From Rhizobium sp. RCAM05350 (GTDB taxonomy: Bacteria; Pseudomonadota; Alphaproteobacteria; Rhizobiales; Rhizobiaceae): 64,000 nucleotides of DNA. Of this stretch, positions 50,336 through 60,391 are shown in pieces. The notes below the pieces were generated by a model, which ran no database searches, was not told where the DNA came from, and saw only the letters and a list, made by a program, of their open reading frames with translations. The stretch is taken from contig CP087974.1 of NCBI GenBank assembly GCA_024426085.1, positions 1,798,001-1,862,000 on the forward strand. Direction: 5' to 3'. The first letter of the stretch is position 1, and each line of letters starts with the position of its first letter. Both the position numbers and the translations under genes were made by a program.

Positions 50336-50988
50336 GCCAGCACCTTGCCTACGGTATCGGCCCAAGCGGCCATGCGCGTTACCAGAATGGAATCACCGAA
50401 CTCGACAGAGAGGTCGATATCGGCGGATTCCTGGTGGCGGAAAATCAGTGTTTCATCATTGAGATGCTGCTTCAGCGCCTCGAACAGCACTGCAGGCCCC
50501 TTCACGACGATCTTGACGCCCTCGCCTGCCCCGATCGACAGCGTGATCATCCGGGCGAGATCAACGATGGATTTCTGCAGCAACACGTCGTCCATGACAG
50601 GCGCCAGCACTCGTGCCGTCTGGTCGGAAAGCATGGTAACGAGCTGCGAGCCCATGTCGGAAAAGCGATCATAGATCATCGCGGCGATTTCGTTTTCGCA
50701 ACGGACGCGCATGGCCTCAAGCTCACTTGCATGGCGCGCATTCAACGCCGCGACTTCCGTTTCGTGCAGGGCAATCTGCTCGCTCTCCGCTTCCCGGCGT
50801 CCTTGCAGGAACGCTTCGCGGCGCTCAGCGTCAATATCGATCTGCGGTTGGACCTGCGGCTTCATGGCGAAAGCACCGTTGGCCGGAAGGTCGTCGTCCG
50901 GATCCGGAAAATACCGTGGCGGCACCAGGGACAGATCGACCTTCGGGGCACTGAAATCCTTGAGGTAGCGGGAGATGGACGCACTCAT
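50332..50988 (-). CDS. FliH-like flagellar protein
   Basis: 218 residues, intact. A Pro-rich N-terminus (VDLSLVPPRYFPDPDDDLP) is followed by a long Glu/Ala coiled coil (ERREAFLQGRREAESEQIAL, HETEVAALNARHASELEAMR) and a C-terminal alpha/beta domain (GEGVKIVVKGPAVLFEALKQ, DLSVEFGDSILVTRMAAWAD). This order is that of FliH, the peripheral stator that recruits the FliI ATPase. No other fliH is visible, and fliI in this cluster lacks the usual fliH neighbour. It is translated just before motB (ATGA overlap). Homologues are usually annotated hypothetical; the FliH call is my inference. Confidence 0.6.
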   Translation of the reverse strand: MSASISRYLKDFSAPKVDLSLVPPRYFPDPDDDLPANGAFAMKPQVQPQIDIDAERREAFLQGRREAESEQIALHETEVAALNARHASELEAMRVRCENEIAAMIYDRFSDMGSQLVTMLSDQTARVLAPVMDDVLLQKSIVDLARMITLSIGAGEGVKIVVKGPAVLFEALKQHLNDETLIFRHQESADIDLSVEFGDSILVTRMAAWADTVGKVLA

Positions 50989-51236
50989 CGGCCGCCTCCC
51001 ATGGGACGGGCCATGGTCACGGCCAGGTCGGCCGGCCGTTCGATTGCGGGCGACATTGGGCTAACGAGCCTAAAAACATAAGACTGTGACACTTCCGGAA
51101 TGTCTCCCTCAGGACCCTGCGGAGCGGGAGGTGCTGCACGGCCCGAACATTTTTCAATCCGTACCAGCCTGCCGCCGGAGGAACCGGCAACGCAGGCAGC
51201 ATACAACGGCAGCACAACAATCATGTCGGCTGGCAA
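50985..51236 (-). CDS. Possible small protein coupled to the FliH-like gene
   Basis: An open frame of 83 codons (or 79 from a second ATG) starting MPADMIVVLPLYAACVAG. The first 15-18 residues are hydrophobic like a signal or anchor; the rest is Pro/Arg-rich. Its TGA overlaps the next ATG (ATGA), the junction type used throughout this cluster, which is the main reason to list it. No family recognised, and the Arg/Pro-rich composition could also be that of an out-of-frame reading. An upstream frame error is possible. Confidence 0.35.
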   Translation of the reverse strand: MPADMIVVLPLYAACVAGSSGGRLVRIEKCSGRAAPPAPQGPEGDIPEVSQSYVFRLVSPMSPAIERPADLAVTMARPMGGGR

Positions 51237-51354
51237 CCCGGACGAAGATGGCTGCGGTTGGAGACTATCCGGTCAAACTTGTGCGAAAATGTAGGTCAGG
51301 GATATATTCGGTCTCGCTGAGAAAGCTCTTGTCGACGAGACCTGCGATGAGGTG

Positions 51355-51387
51355 TTGGACCGCGCTTGGGCAATGAGCGCGGTCCAA
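51355..51387 (-). terminator. Terminator-like hairpin after flagellin flaC
   Basis: TTGGACCGCGCT / AGCGCGGTCCAA, a 12-base perfect stem with a nine-base loop, about 120 bases past the flagellin stop. The T-run is poor, but the stem is very strong. The 270-base stretch 51237-51508 otherwise holds no gene I can support. Confidence 0.65.
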
Positions 51388-51508
51388 CCGTTTCCACCTG
51401 CCGATGACCGGCGGCCTGGCGGAAGACGTGTTCGCGGCCTCGACGTAAGCGAGGCGGCGACAAAGATGCCGGGACCGGATTCTTGCCCGCCGGTCCGGCG
51501 TGTCCGCG

Positions 51509-52478
51509 CTACTGCTGGAACAGGCGCAGGATGTTTTCGGAATTGGTATTGGCGATCGAAAGCGCCTGGATGCCGAGCTGCTGTTGCGTCTGTAGCGCCT
51601 TCAGCCGAGTCGATTCCTCATTCATGTCAGCGTCCACCAGACGGCCGACACCCTTGTCGATCACATCCATCAGGTTGGCAACAAAGTTTTCCTGCATGTC
51701 GATGCGGCTGGTGATCGCGCCCAGCGTCGAAGCGGAATCCGTCAGGCCGCTCAAGATGGCATCGACGGCTCTGATCATGCCCTCGATATCATCATAGCTT
51801 GTGCTGGACAGTGAGCTCGACGAGATCCGAGCCTGCGGGTGCCGTGCCGCCGGTGGCCGCGATCAGGTGATAGGTTGCAGTCGTAGTCGTCGCGCCATTC
51901 GGCTGGGTAACAGTAACGCCCTTGGTCAACTGACCGAGCGACGCGTCCTTGGTATCGATCAGGATCGAAGCAGCCGTATTGTAGTCCAGGGTCGAGACCG
52001 ACACCGAGCCATTCGTGGACCGGTTGAAGGAAGCCACGATGGACTTCGTGCCGGCCGGTGTGGTGCTGTCATTGTACAGCCAGTTTTCACCCGAAAAGGA
52101 AGCGGACTCGGCTGCCGAGGCCAACTGGTTCTTGAGCTCGGTCAGTTCCTTGTTGATCTTCGTCTTGTCCACGCCCGGTTCGCGCGCTGCGACCAGCTTG
52201 GCCTTGATCTCGGATACGACATCGATGGCGGAACTCATGCCGGCATAGGATGTGTCGACCTTCGCGGCGCCGAGCCCAAGCGCGTCCTGAACGGTAGACA
52301 GGGCAGCGTTGTCCGAACGCATGGTGGTCGCGATCGACCAGTATGCGGCGTTATCGGCTGCAGTTTCGACGCGGTAGCCGGACGAAATGCGGTTCTGCAC
52401 TTCTTCCATGTTCGAATTGATCGAACGCAATGTCTGGAGAGCCGCCATCGTGGCGGAATTGGTCAAAATGCTGGTCAT
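51509..52478 (-). CDS. flaC: Flagellin, third of three, frameshifted
   Basis: Filament subunit of about 322 residues. N-terminal D0/D1: TSILTNSATMAALQTLRSIN and NRISSGYRVETAADNAAYWS; C-terminal GVGRLVDADMNEESTRLKAL and QQQLGIQALSIANTNSENIL. Its variable middle (TLDYNTAASILIDTKDASLG, TYHLIAATGGTAPAGSDLVE) differs clearly from the two sister genes. The frame breaks near 51790. Start MTSIL at 52478 matches the sisters; MTMTSIL at 52484 is possible. The symbol is given by order after fliP and is provisional. Confidence 0.92.
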
Positions 52479-52817
52479 GGTCATTGCCCCAGTTCAAAAT
52501 TAAACGGAACATTCCGGATCGATAACCGGTAGCGACGGGACCAGCGTCATGCAAACTGCCCTATGTTTAGCCCAAGGACAGCCTATCGCTCTTAACGAAC
52601 ACTTAACAATCATATGGTTAACAAATCATTAAGCGCGTTAGCAAGTCAGTAATCAAAATGAATGAAAATAAATCTCAATTGCTGAATCCTTAACGGTAGC
52701 GGCGGTCGCAGCGCAAAATACAGAAAAGCCGCGCCCCTCGTGGGACGCGGCTTTTGAAATTTCCGGCGGATCGATAATGAAATCTGCCCGCCGGCGCTAT
52801 CGTCTTGCCTGTTCCGA
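52479..52817. other. Upstream region of flaC with flaB terminator
   Basis: No gene seen. The part at 52590-52690 is A/T-rich with repeated TTAA steps (CTTAACGAACACTTAACAATC, ATGGTTAACAAATCATTAAG) and presumably contains the flaC promoter. Confidence 0.5.
52724..52755 (-). terminator. Terminator of flagellin flaB
   Basis: AAAAGCCGCG / CGCGGCTTTT stem, read on the minus strand into TTTTCTG, about 65 bases after the flaB stop. Confidence 0.88.
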
Positions 52818-53783
52818 TTAACGGAAGAGCGAGAGGATCGTTTCCGAGTTGGAGTTGGCGATCGAGAGCGACTGGATGCCGAGCTGCTGCTGCGTCTGCA
52901 GAGCCTTGAGGCGGGTCGACTCTTCGTTCATGTCGGCGTCGACGAGACGGCCGACACCCTTGTCGATCACGTCCATCAGGTCGGCCATGAAGTCGTCCTG
53001 CATGTCGATGCGCAGATTGGTCGCACCGAGGTTTGCAGCGGCATCCGTGGCATCGCCCAGGATCGCGTCGACGACGCGGATCATGGCTTCGACTTCAGCG
53101 TCGGTGGTCGCCGCAGTCAACTTGACTTCCGTGCCGGCCGCAGTGGTGGTCGAACCGGCGTCGATCAGGAAGAAGTTCTGGGCTGTACCGGTCGGCGTTG
53201 CCAGCTCGGCGTCAGCGTCATAGGCCTTGGTCAGCAAGCCGCGGGTAGCGTTATCGGTGTCGATCAGAACCGATGTCGATGCATCGAATTTCAGAACGCC
53301 GACCGAAACGTTGCCGGCAGCGTTACGCGTGAACGAGCCGACCATTTCCTTGGTGCCGATGGCGACGGTCGAGTCGTTGTAGAGCCAATTTTCGCCTGAG
53401 AAGGAAGCAGACTGTGCGGTCGAGGACAGCTGGTTCTTGAGTTCCGTCAGTTCCTTGTTGATCTTCAGCTTGTCAACACCCGGTTCGCGGGCAGCAACCA
53501 GCTTGGCCTTGATTTCGGAGATGACGTCGATGGCGTTATCAAGACCGGTATAGGCTGTGTCCGTCTTGGCAGCGCCGAGACCGAGTGCGTCCTGAACCGT
53601 GGAGAGTGCCTTGTTGTCCGACTTCATGGTCGTAGCGATCGACCAGTAGGCGGCATTGTCGGCGGCGGTTTCGACGCGCAGGCCGGAGGAGACTCGACCC
53701 TGGGTCGTTTCCATGCCGGAATTGATGGAGCGCAGTGTCGAGAGTGCTGCCATTGCAGCCGAATTGGTGAGAATGCTTGTCAT
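52818..53783 (-). CDS. flaB: Flagellin, second of three
   Basis: Filament subunit of 321 residues, the only intact flagellin here. D0/D1 helices TSILTNSAAMAALSTLRSIN and GRVSSGLRVETAADNAAYWS; C-terminus NEESTRLKALQTQQQLGIQS ending SETILSLFR. The middle has KAYDADAELATPTGTAQNFF and LIDAGSTTTAAGTEVKLTAA, identical to the same stretch of flaA. ATG 53783 follows AAAGGGGCAG. It has its own promoter region and terminator. Confidence 0.95.
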   Translation of the reverse strand: MTSILTNSAAMAALSTLRSINSGMETTQGRVSSGLRVETAADNAAYWSIATTMKSDNKALSTVQDALGLGAAKTDTAYTGLDNAIDVISEIKAKLVAAREPGVDKLKINKELTELKNQLSSTAQSASFSGENWLYNDSTVAIGTKEMVGSFTRNAAGNVSVGVLKFDASTSVLIDTDNATRGLLTKAYDADAELATPTGTAQNFFLIDAGSTTTAAGTEVKLTAATTDAEVEAMIRVVDAILGDATDAAANLGATNLRIDMQDDFMADLMDVIDKGVGRLVDADMNEESTRLKALQTQQQLGIQSLSIANSNSETILSLFR

Positions 53784-53967
53784 GGTAATACTGCCCCTTT
53801 TGAACAGGTGAAATGGAAGGGACATTCCGGTCGGTACCGGGAAACAGCAGCCAGCTTCATGCCTGTCAAGCGTTAATTTTCTTGGTTAACCCGCTGTTTC
53901 GATGACCATAGAAAACACCAACATGGTTAAGGAAAACCTAAAGGCCGGAAATTTTTTCAAAGACAAA

Positions 53968-54000
53968 GAAAAAACCGCATCTCTTGCGAGATGCGGTTTT
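53968..54000 (-). terminator. Terminator of flagellin flaA
   Basis: AAAACCGCATCTC / GAGATGCGGTTTT, a 13-base perfect stem with a four-base loop, running into TTTTTTC on the minus strand, about 57 bases after the flaA stop. Confidence 0.92.
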
Positions 54001-54056
54001 CGATAGGCAACGGAACCGGTCGTTTGGGGGGATGACCTGCCCGCGCCGTTTTTTGA

Positions 54057-55024
54057 TTAACGGAACAGCGACAGGACGTTCTGCGAGTCCGAGTTGGCGA
54101 TCGAGAGAGCCTGAATGCCGAGCTGCTGCTGCGTCTGCAGAGCCTTGAGGCGGGTCGACTCTTCGTTCATGTCGGCGTCGACGAGGCGGCCGACACCCTT
54201 GTCGATCACGTCCATCAGGTCGGCCATGAAGTCGTCCTGCATGCTGATGCGCAGATTGGTCGCACCGAGGTTTGCAGCGGCGTCCGTGGCATCGCTCAGG
54301 ATCGCGTCGACGACGCGGATCATGGCTTCGACTTCAGCGTCGGTGGTCGCCGCAGTCAACTTGACTTCCGTGCCGGCCGCAGTGGTGGTGGAACCGGCGT
54401 CGATCAGGAAGAAGTTCTGGGCTGTACCGGTCGGCGTTGCCAGCTCGGCGTCAGCGTCATAGGCCTTGGTCAGCAAGCCGCGGGGTAGCGTTATCGGTGT
54501 CGATCAGAACCGATGTCGATGCATCGAATTTCAGAACGCCGACCGAAACGTTGCCGGCAGCGTTACAGGGTGAACGAGCCGACCATTTCCTTGGTACCGA
54601 CGGCAACAGTCGTGTCGTTGTAGAGCCAGTTTTCGCCTGAGAAGGAAGCAGACTCAGCGGTCGAGGACAGCTGGTTCTTGAGTTCCGTCAGTTCCTTGTT
54701 GATCTTCAGCTTGTCAACACCCGGTTCGCGGGCAGCAACCAGCTTGGCCTTGATTTCGGAGATGACGTCGATAGCTGCGTTCAAACCGGTATAGGCTGTG
54801 TCCGTCTTGGCAGCGCCGAGACCGAGTGCGTCCTGAACCGTGGAAAGAGCCTTGTTGTCCGACTTCATGGTCGTAGTGATCGACCAGTAAGCGGAGTTGT
54901 CGGCAGCGGAGCCAACCTTCAGGCCGGAAGAAATACGACCCTGGGTCGTTTCCATGTCCGAGCTGATGGAGCGCAGCGTCGAAAGTGCTGCCATTGCAGA
55001 AGAGTTTGTCAGGATGCTTGTCAT
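54057..55024 (-). CDS. flaA: Flagellin, first of three, frameshifted
   Basis: Filament subunit of about 321 residues. N-terminus TSILTNSSAMAALSTLRSIS, GRISSGLKVGSAADNSAYWS; C-terminus GIQALSIANSDSQNVLSLFR. Two insertions relative to flaB (an extra G near 54484 and an extra base near 54567) break the frame. From the middle to near the 3' end it is nearly identical to flaB, while the first roughly 60 codons differ much more. Start MTSIL at 55024, after a GGGACAACCCCA region. In related species FlaA is the principal flagellin. Confidence 0.94.
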
Positions 55025-55345
55025 TGGGGTTGTCCCTCTAGATACAAAATACAAGATTGGGGACATACCGGACTAAAAATACTTACCGGTGATAACGGCT
55101 CGGCATCATGCCACTCGGCTCCTGTTGGTCAGGAAATCCAAATCCGTTATGTGAGGGTAATGTCGCAGGGAAATGTTGCCATATGTTTAAATGCCGCATG
55201 AATCTGCGCACGGCATCGGCTGCCGAGACACGCGACCAAGATCGCTAACTCTCAAAAATTACATATATAATTCAACTACTTGATGATTTTTCACGAGATG
55301 CGTTCATCTCGAAAAAGAGACGAACCGTTAACCACGACGGCGGGA
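55025..55345. other. Upstream region of flaA and downstream of fliP
   Basis: No gene seen in about 320 bases. A long hairpin at 55286-55317 (CTTTTTC-GAGATG-AACG-CATCTC-GTGAAAAA on the minus strand) lies 29 bases after fliP and may end that operon, although its T-run lies inside the stem. The rest is A/T-rich around 55255-55290 and should include the flaA promoter. Confidence 0.5.
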
Positions 55346-56084
55346 TCAGTTGAAAGATCGCACCAGGCTGCCGACCAGCAGGTTCCATCCGTCGATGAGG
55401 ACGAAGAAGAGGATCTTGAAGGGTAGCGAAATGGATGTGGGTGGCAGCATCATCATGCCCATCGCCATGGTGATGGTGGCGACGATCAGGTCGATCACCA
55501 GGAACGGCAGCATGATCAGGAAGCCGATCTCGAACCCTCGCCTGATTTCCGAAATCATGAAGGCCGGCACAACGGCGCGCAGGTCAACCCTGTCGCCGGA
55601 GACGACGGTCTGCCCCTTCTCCTGGGCGATATCGATGAACAGCTGCAGATCCTTGTCGCGGGTATTGGCGAGCATGAATTCCCGGAACGGTTCAGAGATA
55701 CGCACCATCGCCTCCGTTTCATTGATCTGGTTCTGCAAGAGCGGATTGACGCCGTTCTGCCAGGCCCGGTCGAAGGTCGGCGCCATGACATAGAAGGTCA
55801 TGAACAGCGCAAGGCTGACCATGATCATGTTGGAGGGTGTCGTGGCGAGCCCCATGCCGGTACGCAGGATCATGAACGCGATGACGAAGCGGGGAAAGCT
55901 CGTCACCATGATGAGGATGCCCGGCGCGACCGAAAGGACGGTCAACAGGCCGAATGTACGGATGATCCAGGACGCGACCGAGCCGTCGATAGGCGTGTTG
56001 AGGATATCGGCAGGGAAAGCCTTGTGCTCCCACGATACCCGACATCGCCAACATGGCGGCTATGAATGCGATAGTCCGGATCAT
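55346..56084 (-). CDS. fliP: Flagellar export gate protein FliP, frameshifted
   Basis: Export-gate subunit of about 246 residues. Signal sequence IRTIAFIAAMLAMSGIVGAQ, then LLTVLSVAPGILIMVTSFPR, FVIAFMILRTGMGLATTPSN, VPAFMISEIRRGFEIGFLIM and SISLPFKILFFVLIDGWNLL. The frame breaks near 56015 and again before 55945. ATG at 56084; the fliL stop is eight bases upstream. Last gene of the flgB-fliP transcription unit. Confidence 0.95.
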
Positions 56085-56091
56085 GAGCGGA

Positions 56092-56640
56092 TCATTGAAT
56101 AACAAATGTCCTGAAGATGACATTGGTTACGCGCCCTTCGGAGCGCAGGTCAACCCGTTCCTCGATGTCATCCTTGAGATACTGGAATCCGCGTGGTCCC
56201 TGGATCTGCTGCAATGACACTGTTTTGAGATAGGCGGCAATGTCCTGATGGATCTGCTCGGCCATCGCTACATCTGGCGCGCCCTTGAAAAGCAGAGCAA
56301 CTTCAAGCCGGATCCAGTTTTCGGTGGGATAGGCAAGGTTGGTGGTGATCGCATCAAGCTGGACGACGCCGTTGGCCTCGGTCGCAATTTTCGGCAATCC
56401 TTCGTCCTTCTTCCCGGCCTCCCCTTCAGGCTTCTGCTGACCGGCCTTTTTCAACGCAACCGCGGCCTTCGCCTCCTCGACGATCTTGGCTTCCTCGGTG
56501 CTAAGCGGTTTGGGCGCGAGCACGCCTCCGATCAGCCAGCCGCCGCCGCCCGCGACCAGGGTCAGGACCGCGAGCGCTACGATCAGGACGACCGACGATG
56601 ACTTCTTCGGGCCGGCAATGGCGAGATCGGCTTCTTCCAT
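56092..56640 (-). CDS. fliL: Flagellar basal-body protein FliL
   Basis: Single-pass membrane protein that stabilises stators around the motor; 182 residues, intact. Membrane helix VVLIVALAVLTLVAGGGGWL at about residues 16-35, a Lys/Glu-rich linker, then the periplasmic FliL domain (LAYPTENWIRLEVALLFKGA, DIEERVDLRSEGRVTNVIFR). ATG 56640 (MEEADLAIAG) is preferred over a TTG six bases earlier. Confidence 0.93.
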   Translation of the reverse strand: MEEADLAIAGPKKSSSVVLIVALAVLTLVAGGGGWLIGGVLAPKPLSTEEAKIVEEAKAAVALKKAGQQKPEGEAGKKDEGLPKIATEANGVVQLDAITTNLAYPTENWIRLEVALLFKGAPDVAMAEQIHQDIAAYLKTVSLQQIQGPRGFQYLKDDIEERVDLRSEGRVTNVIFRTFVIQ

Positions 56641-56689
56641 CTTCAAAATCCATCAAGAGTTGGCCGCTCGTGCAGCACTTTTCGGGCCG

Positions 56690-57401
56690 TCAGATCGGCG
56701 AAACGATGTCCATGACCTGCTGGCCCCATGGCGGCTGCTGGACTTCGGTCAGGCGGCCGCGGCCGCCGTAGGAGATGCGCGCCTCGGCGATCTTCTCGTA
56801 GGAAATCATGTTCTTCGCATCGACGTCGTAGGGCCGCACGATACCGGCGACATTGAGAATGCGGATTTCGTGGTTGACCCGGACTTCCTGGGAACCGCTG
56901 ATCAAGAGGTTGCCGTTTTCGAGCACGCCGGTGACGACGGCCGCGACGAGCAGAACGAGCTTTTCGGAGCGTTCCGTCGTGCCCTCGCCCTTGGACTTGG
57001 TGTTCGAGCCGTAGTCAAGCCCGCCCTTCCAGCCGAAGTCGCTCGATCTCGGATTGGCCATTGGCACCGATGTTGAAACCGCTGTCATTGGTGCGGCTGC
57101 GATCCGTCTTGTTGTCGAACGAAGCCTTGTCGTCAATACGGATATCGACGGTCAGGATATCGCCAACCTTGAGCGCTCGGGCATCCTTGAACAGGGCCGA
57201 CTGATTGTCGCTCCAGAGCGAGTAACCGTTCATGACCTGGCGCGGCTCCTTCGGATACATCGCCATCTGCGGCGTCTGCGCATATTGCAGCCCGCTGCCG
57301 ATCGGGCTCATGGCCGGAGCCCTGCCGATTTCGTTGAACGTCTGGTTCTGGCATCCCGACAGCAGGCTGGCGGCGAGAAGAACCGAAATCGGATATCTCA
57401 T
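56690..57401 (-). CDS. flgH: Flagellar L-ring lipoprotein FlgH, frameshifted
   Basis: Outer-membrane L-ring subunit of about 237 residues. Lipobox LLSGC at residues 14-18 after MRYPISVLLAAS. Family parts: SLWSDNQSALFKDARALKVG, DILTVDIRIDDKASFDNKTD, then after a break near 57040 SEKLVLLVAAVVTGVLENGN, VNHEIRILNVAGIVRPYDVD and SYGGRGRLTEVQQPPWGQQV. The start overlaps the motE stop (ATGA). Confidence 0.94.
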
Positions 57402-57941
57402 GACGGTTCCTTCGATGTGTCCGGGTCTGTGGCGCTGGAGATGACGTTGGTGACGACCGCCGCCTTCTCATTGCTCATTTCGCTTAGGATCAAGGCCGAC
57501 TGGCGCGGCGGCAGCTGCATAAGGATCGCCGCGGCGACGCCGGGATTGACAAGCTCCAGCTTGCCGGCCGCCGCATCCGCCTTCATCGTCTTGTAGATTC
57601 CCACCAGGCCGATCTGGGCCTGCTTGAGAAAGTCGTTGCGGCGCTTCAGCCAATCCTCGTATTCGCCGCGCCGCTTCTCGAGCGTCGCGATGCGCTCATC
57701 AACATCGGCCTGCAGCTTCTCAAGGTCTTTCTTCTGCAACAGATAACGCTGGTCGCGCGGCATCGGCAATATTGGTGCAGAACTGCTGAATCTCATCGCC
57801 ATTGGCCGGGATGCCCACAGCCGGTGCAGCGACCTCCTGCGCGAAGGCGCCGGGTATGGCCAGCATGGTGCAGCCGGCGGCGATCATCATCAGACGGCGG
57901 CGCAGACCGGTCGAAGCGCTGGGAAGACGATGTGCCATCAT
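57398..57941 (-). CDS. motE: MotE, periplasmic chaperone for MotC, frameshifted
   Basis: About 180 residues. In S. meliloti MotE helps fold and stabilise MotC. Signal peptide LRRRLMMIAAGCTMLAIPGA, then coiled coil QKKDLEKLQADVDERIATLE and the MgtE-N/MotE-like C-terminus ILMQLPPRQSALILSEMSNE. The frame breaks near 57765 (apparent loss of two bases in GCGCGC after IADAAR). The start ATGATG at 57941 overlaps the flgI stop, and the end overlaps flgH. Confidence 0.92.
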
Positions 57942-59052
57942 TGCAAGACGAGCTCCGCCTGGAGGGCCCCGGCTGTCTTGATGCCCTGGAGAATGGAAAT
58001 GATGCCGTCCGGTTTCACCCCGATACTATTGAGGCCAGACACGAGCGAACGCAGGTTGGAACCATTGAGGATCGCAACGGTTCCGCCATCCTCGGACGCC
58101 TGGATGGTTGTGTTCGGCTCGATCTCGGTGCGACCGCGCGAGAACGGTTCGGGCTGGTTTGACGGTTGGCGTTTCAGTCACCTGAACCGTCAATGTTCCG
58201 TAGCTGACAGCGACCTCATTGATCCGCACATCCTGTCCGATAACAATCGTGCCCGTTCGCTCGTTGATGACCACGCGCCGGCACGTCGGTCTCGACGACG
58301 AGATTTTCGATATCGGCCATCAGGCGCGAAAGATCGGCCATTTTCGGCTTGTCGATGACAACCGCCTGGGAATCCTGCGCTTCGGCTATGCTGCCGCCGA
58401 ACTGGGTCTTGCCGTAACGGTTGATGGCCGAGGCCATGCCGACGGCGGTGGAAAAGTCAGGATTTCGCAACTGGAGAACGAGATTGAACCCGTCCTTGAA
58501 CTTGGCCGGCAATTCACGCTCGATGATGGCACCGTTCGGAACGCGGCCGGACGTGGTGATCCCTTGCGTCACTGACGCCGCATCACCCTGGGCGCTGAAG
58601 CCGGTGACGACGACCTGAACCCTGCGCGACCGCATGGATCTGCCCGTCGGCGCCCGAAAGCGAGGTCATGACCAGCGTGCCGCCACGTAGCGAGGTTGAA
58701 TCGCCAAGCGATCCGACCGTCACGTCGATGCGGCTGCCGGGACTGGCGAAGGGCGGCAGATTGGCCGTGACCAGAACTGCTGCGATATTCTTCGAGCGAG
58801 ATTCGTTGTCCTGCGTCGAAATGCCGAGATTCTGCAGCATGGCGCGCAAGGATTTGCGGTAAACGGTGCGGAGCGCAGGCTGTCGCCGGTTCCCTGAAGC
58901 CCGACCACCAGACCATAACCGATCAGCTGGTTTTCGCGGCCCGCCTGCAGCGAGGCGATGTCCTTGATGCGCGATGCAGCGTGCGCCGGCGCGATCGTCA
59001 TTGAAAGAACGGCTGCGATTGCCAGGCACCATTTGCCGAAACGAAAGATCAT
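57938..59052 (-). CDS. flgI: Flagellar P-ring protein FlgI, frameshifted
   Basis: Periplasmic P-ring subunit of about 372 residues. Signal peptide [20 protein letters not shown], then [57 protein letters not shown] and the hallmark [20 protein letters not shown]. Breaks near 58870, 58630, 58275 and 58158. The start overlaps flgA and the end overlaps motE, both as ATGA. Confidence 0.95.
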
Positions 59053-59579
59053 TTTGCCACCACGTGAATTGTACCGTCGTCCATCACCGTTCCGGAGACG
59101 ATGATGCCGGAATCGGTGTTGCGCACCCGGATCAGGTCGCCGACCGCGGCGTTCTCCAGCGGTGCGCCGCCGGCGGTGATCGTGAGTGGTCCATTGGTAA
59201 AGACGATCCGGACCGCCTTGCCGCGCTCGACCGCATAGGGCTCGCGCAAGGCCGAAACCAGAATGACGCGTCCCTGAAGCAGGGTGCGGCTGGTCACTTT
59301 GCCGGTCACCTGTTTTGTCGAGACCGCATAGTCACCGGTCAGAGCAGGATTGGTTACCTCAACCTCTTCCAGGCGATGAACATCGATGATCTCGCCCGGA
59401 TAGATCGTCTCCGTCGGAATGACCGCCATGCGCTTTTCGGCAAGAGCAAGCTGTGGGGACATCAGCCCGGCGCACATGGCCCCAGTGACGGCCAGCGCCT
59501 GCAGAAGAAAACCTCCGCGGGTGGTGGCAGCTGTCAATCTCGATGCTTTGGCAGTCCGGCGAAACGTCATGTTTGCCAT
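59049..59579 (-). CDS. flgA: P-ring assembly chaperone FlgA
   Basis: Periplasmic chaperone for FlgI, 176 residues, intact. Signal region [20 protein letters not shown] followed by ALA; SAF domain with [40 protein letters not shown] and the C-terminal [20 protein letters not shown]. Start MANMTF at 59579; a second ATG is possible at 59570. It is eight bases from flgG. Confidence 0.94.
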   Translation of the reverse strand: MANMTFRRTAKASRLTAATTRGGFLLQALAVTGAMCAGLMSPQLALAEKRMAVIPTETIYPGEIIDVHRLEEVEVTNPALTGDYAVSTKQVTGKVTSRTLLQGRVILVSALREPYAVERGKAVRIVFTNGPLTITAGGAPLENAAVGDLIRVRNTDSGIIVSGTVMDDGTIHVVAK

Positions 59580-59587
59580 TCCCTCTG

Positions 59588-60379
59588 TTATCTCAGGTTC
59601 TTGCTGACCGTCGCAGCCATTTCGTCGGCGGCCTGGATGATCTTGGAGTTCATTTCATAGGCGCGCTGGGCGGAGATCAGGTCGGTGATTTCCTTGACCG
59701 GATCGACGTTCGACGCTTCAAGGTATTTCTGCTTGATCTGCGCGTAGCCCGGATCAGCAGGCGTCCTGATCACGGCGTCGCCGGAAGCGGGCGTCTCCTT
59801 GAAAAGGTTGTCACCCTGCGGCTCAAGACCTGCCTCGTTGACGAAATTCGCAATTGTCAGCTGTCCAAGGACGGTCGGAATGGTGTCGTTGCCGACACGG
59901 ACCGAGACTTCGCCCTGACGCGCTGACCGTGATCTCGCTGGCGTTTTGCGGCACGGTGATTTCCCGGAATGACCGTGTAACCGTCGATGGTCACGAGCTG
60001 GCCGTCGGCATTGGTGTTGAAGGCACCGGCGCGGGTATAGGCGGTCTCGCCATCGGGCGTTTCGATCTGGAACCAGCCGCGCCCAACCAGCGCCATGTCC
60101 AGATTGTTGCCCGTGCTGATCAGACTGCCCTGCAGATGCAGGTTGCAGAACGGCGGAGGTCTGAACGCCGAGACCGATGATGGCACCTTCCGGAACGATC
60201 GCCTGGTTGGCACGGTTCGGCACGCCCTGGGCGCGCTCGGTCTGGTAGAGAAGGTCGGAGAACTCCGCCCGCGCACGCTTGTAGCCGGTGGTGTTGATGT
60301 TCGTGATATTGTTCGCGATCACTTCCAGATTCAGCTGCTGGGCGTTCATGCCTGTCGCGGCGATCGAGAGAGCCTTCAT
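59588..60379 (-). CDS. flgG: Distal rod protein FlgG, frameshifted
   Basis: Major distal rod subunit of 263 residues. Start [40 protein letters not shown], then [15 protein letters not shown] and C-terminal [20 protein letters not shown]. Two compensating breaks near 60150 and 59960 disturb the middle (true segment [20 protein letters not shown]); the long raw ORF therefore has a wrong centre. It follows fliE with a 12-base gap. Confidence 0.95.
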   Translation of the reverse strand: MKALSIAATGMNAQQLNLEVIANNITNINTTGYKRARAEFSDLLYQTERAQGVPNRANQAIVPEGAIIGLGVQTSAVLQPASAGQSDQHGQQSGHGAGWARLVPDRNARWRDRLYPRRCLQHQCRRPARDHRRLHGHSGKSPCRKTPARSRSARQGEVSVRVGNDTIPTVLGQLTIANFVNEAGLEPQGDNLFKETPASGDAVIRTPADPGYAQIKQKYLEASNVDPVKEITDLISAQRAYEMNSKIIQAADEMAATVSKNLR

Positions 60380-60391
60380 TATTTTTGTCCT

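Noticed and set aside
55286..55317. Strong intrinsic terminator after fliP
   Set aside because: The T-run lies inside the stem and the bases after it on the minus strand are A-rich, so I list it only as a hairpin in the spacer.
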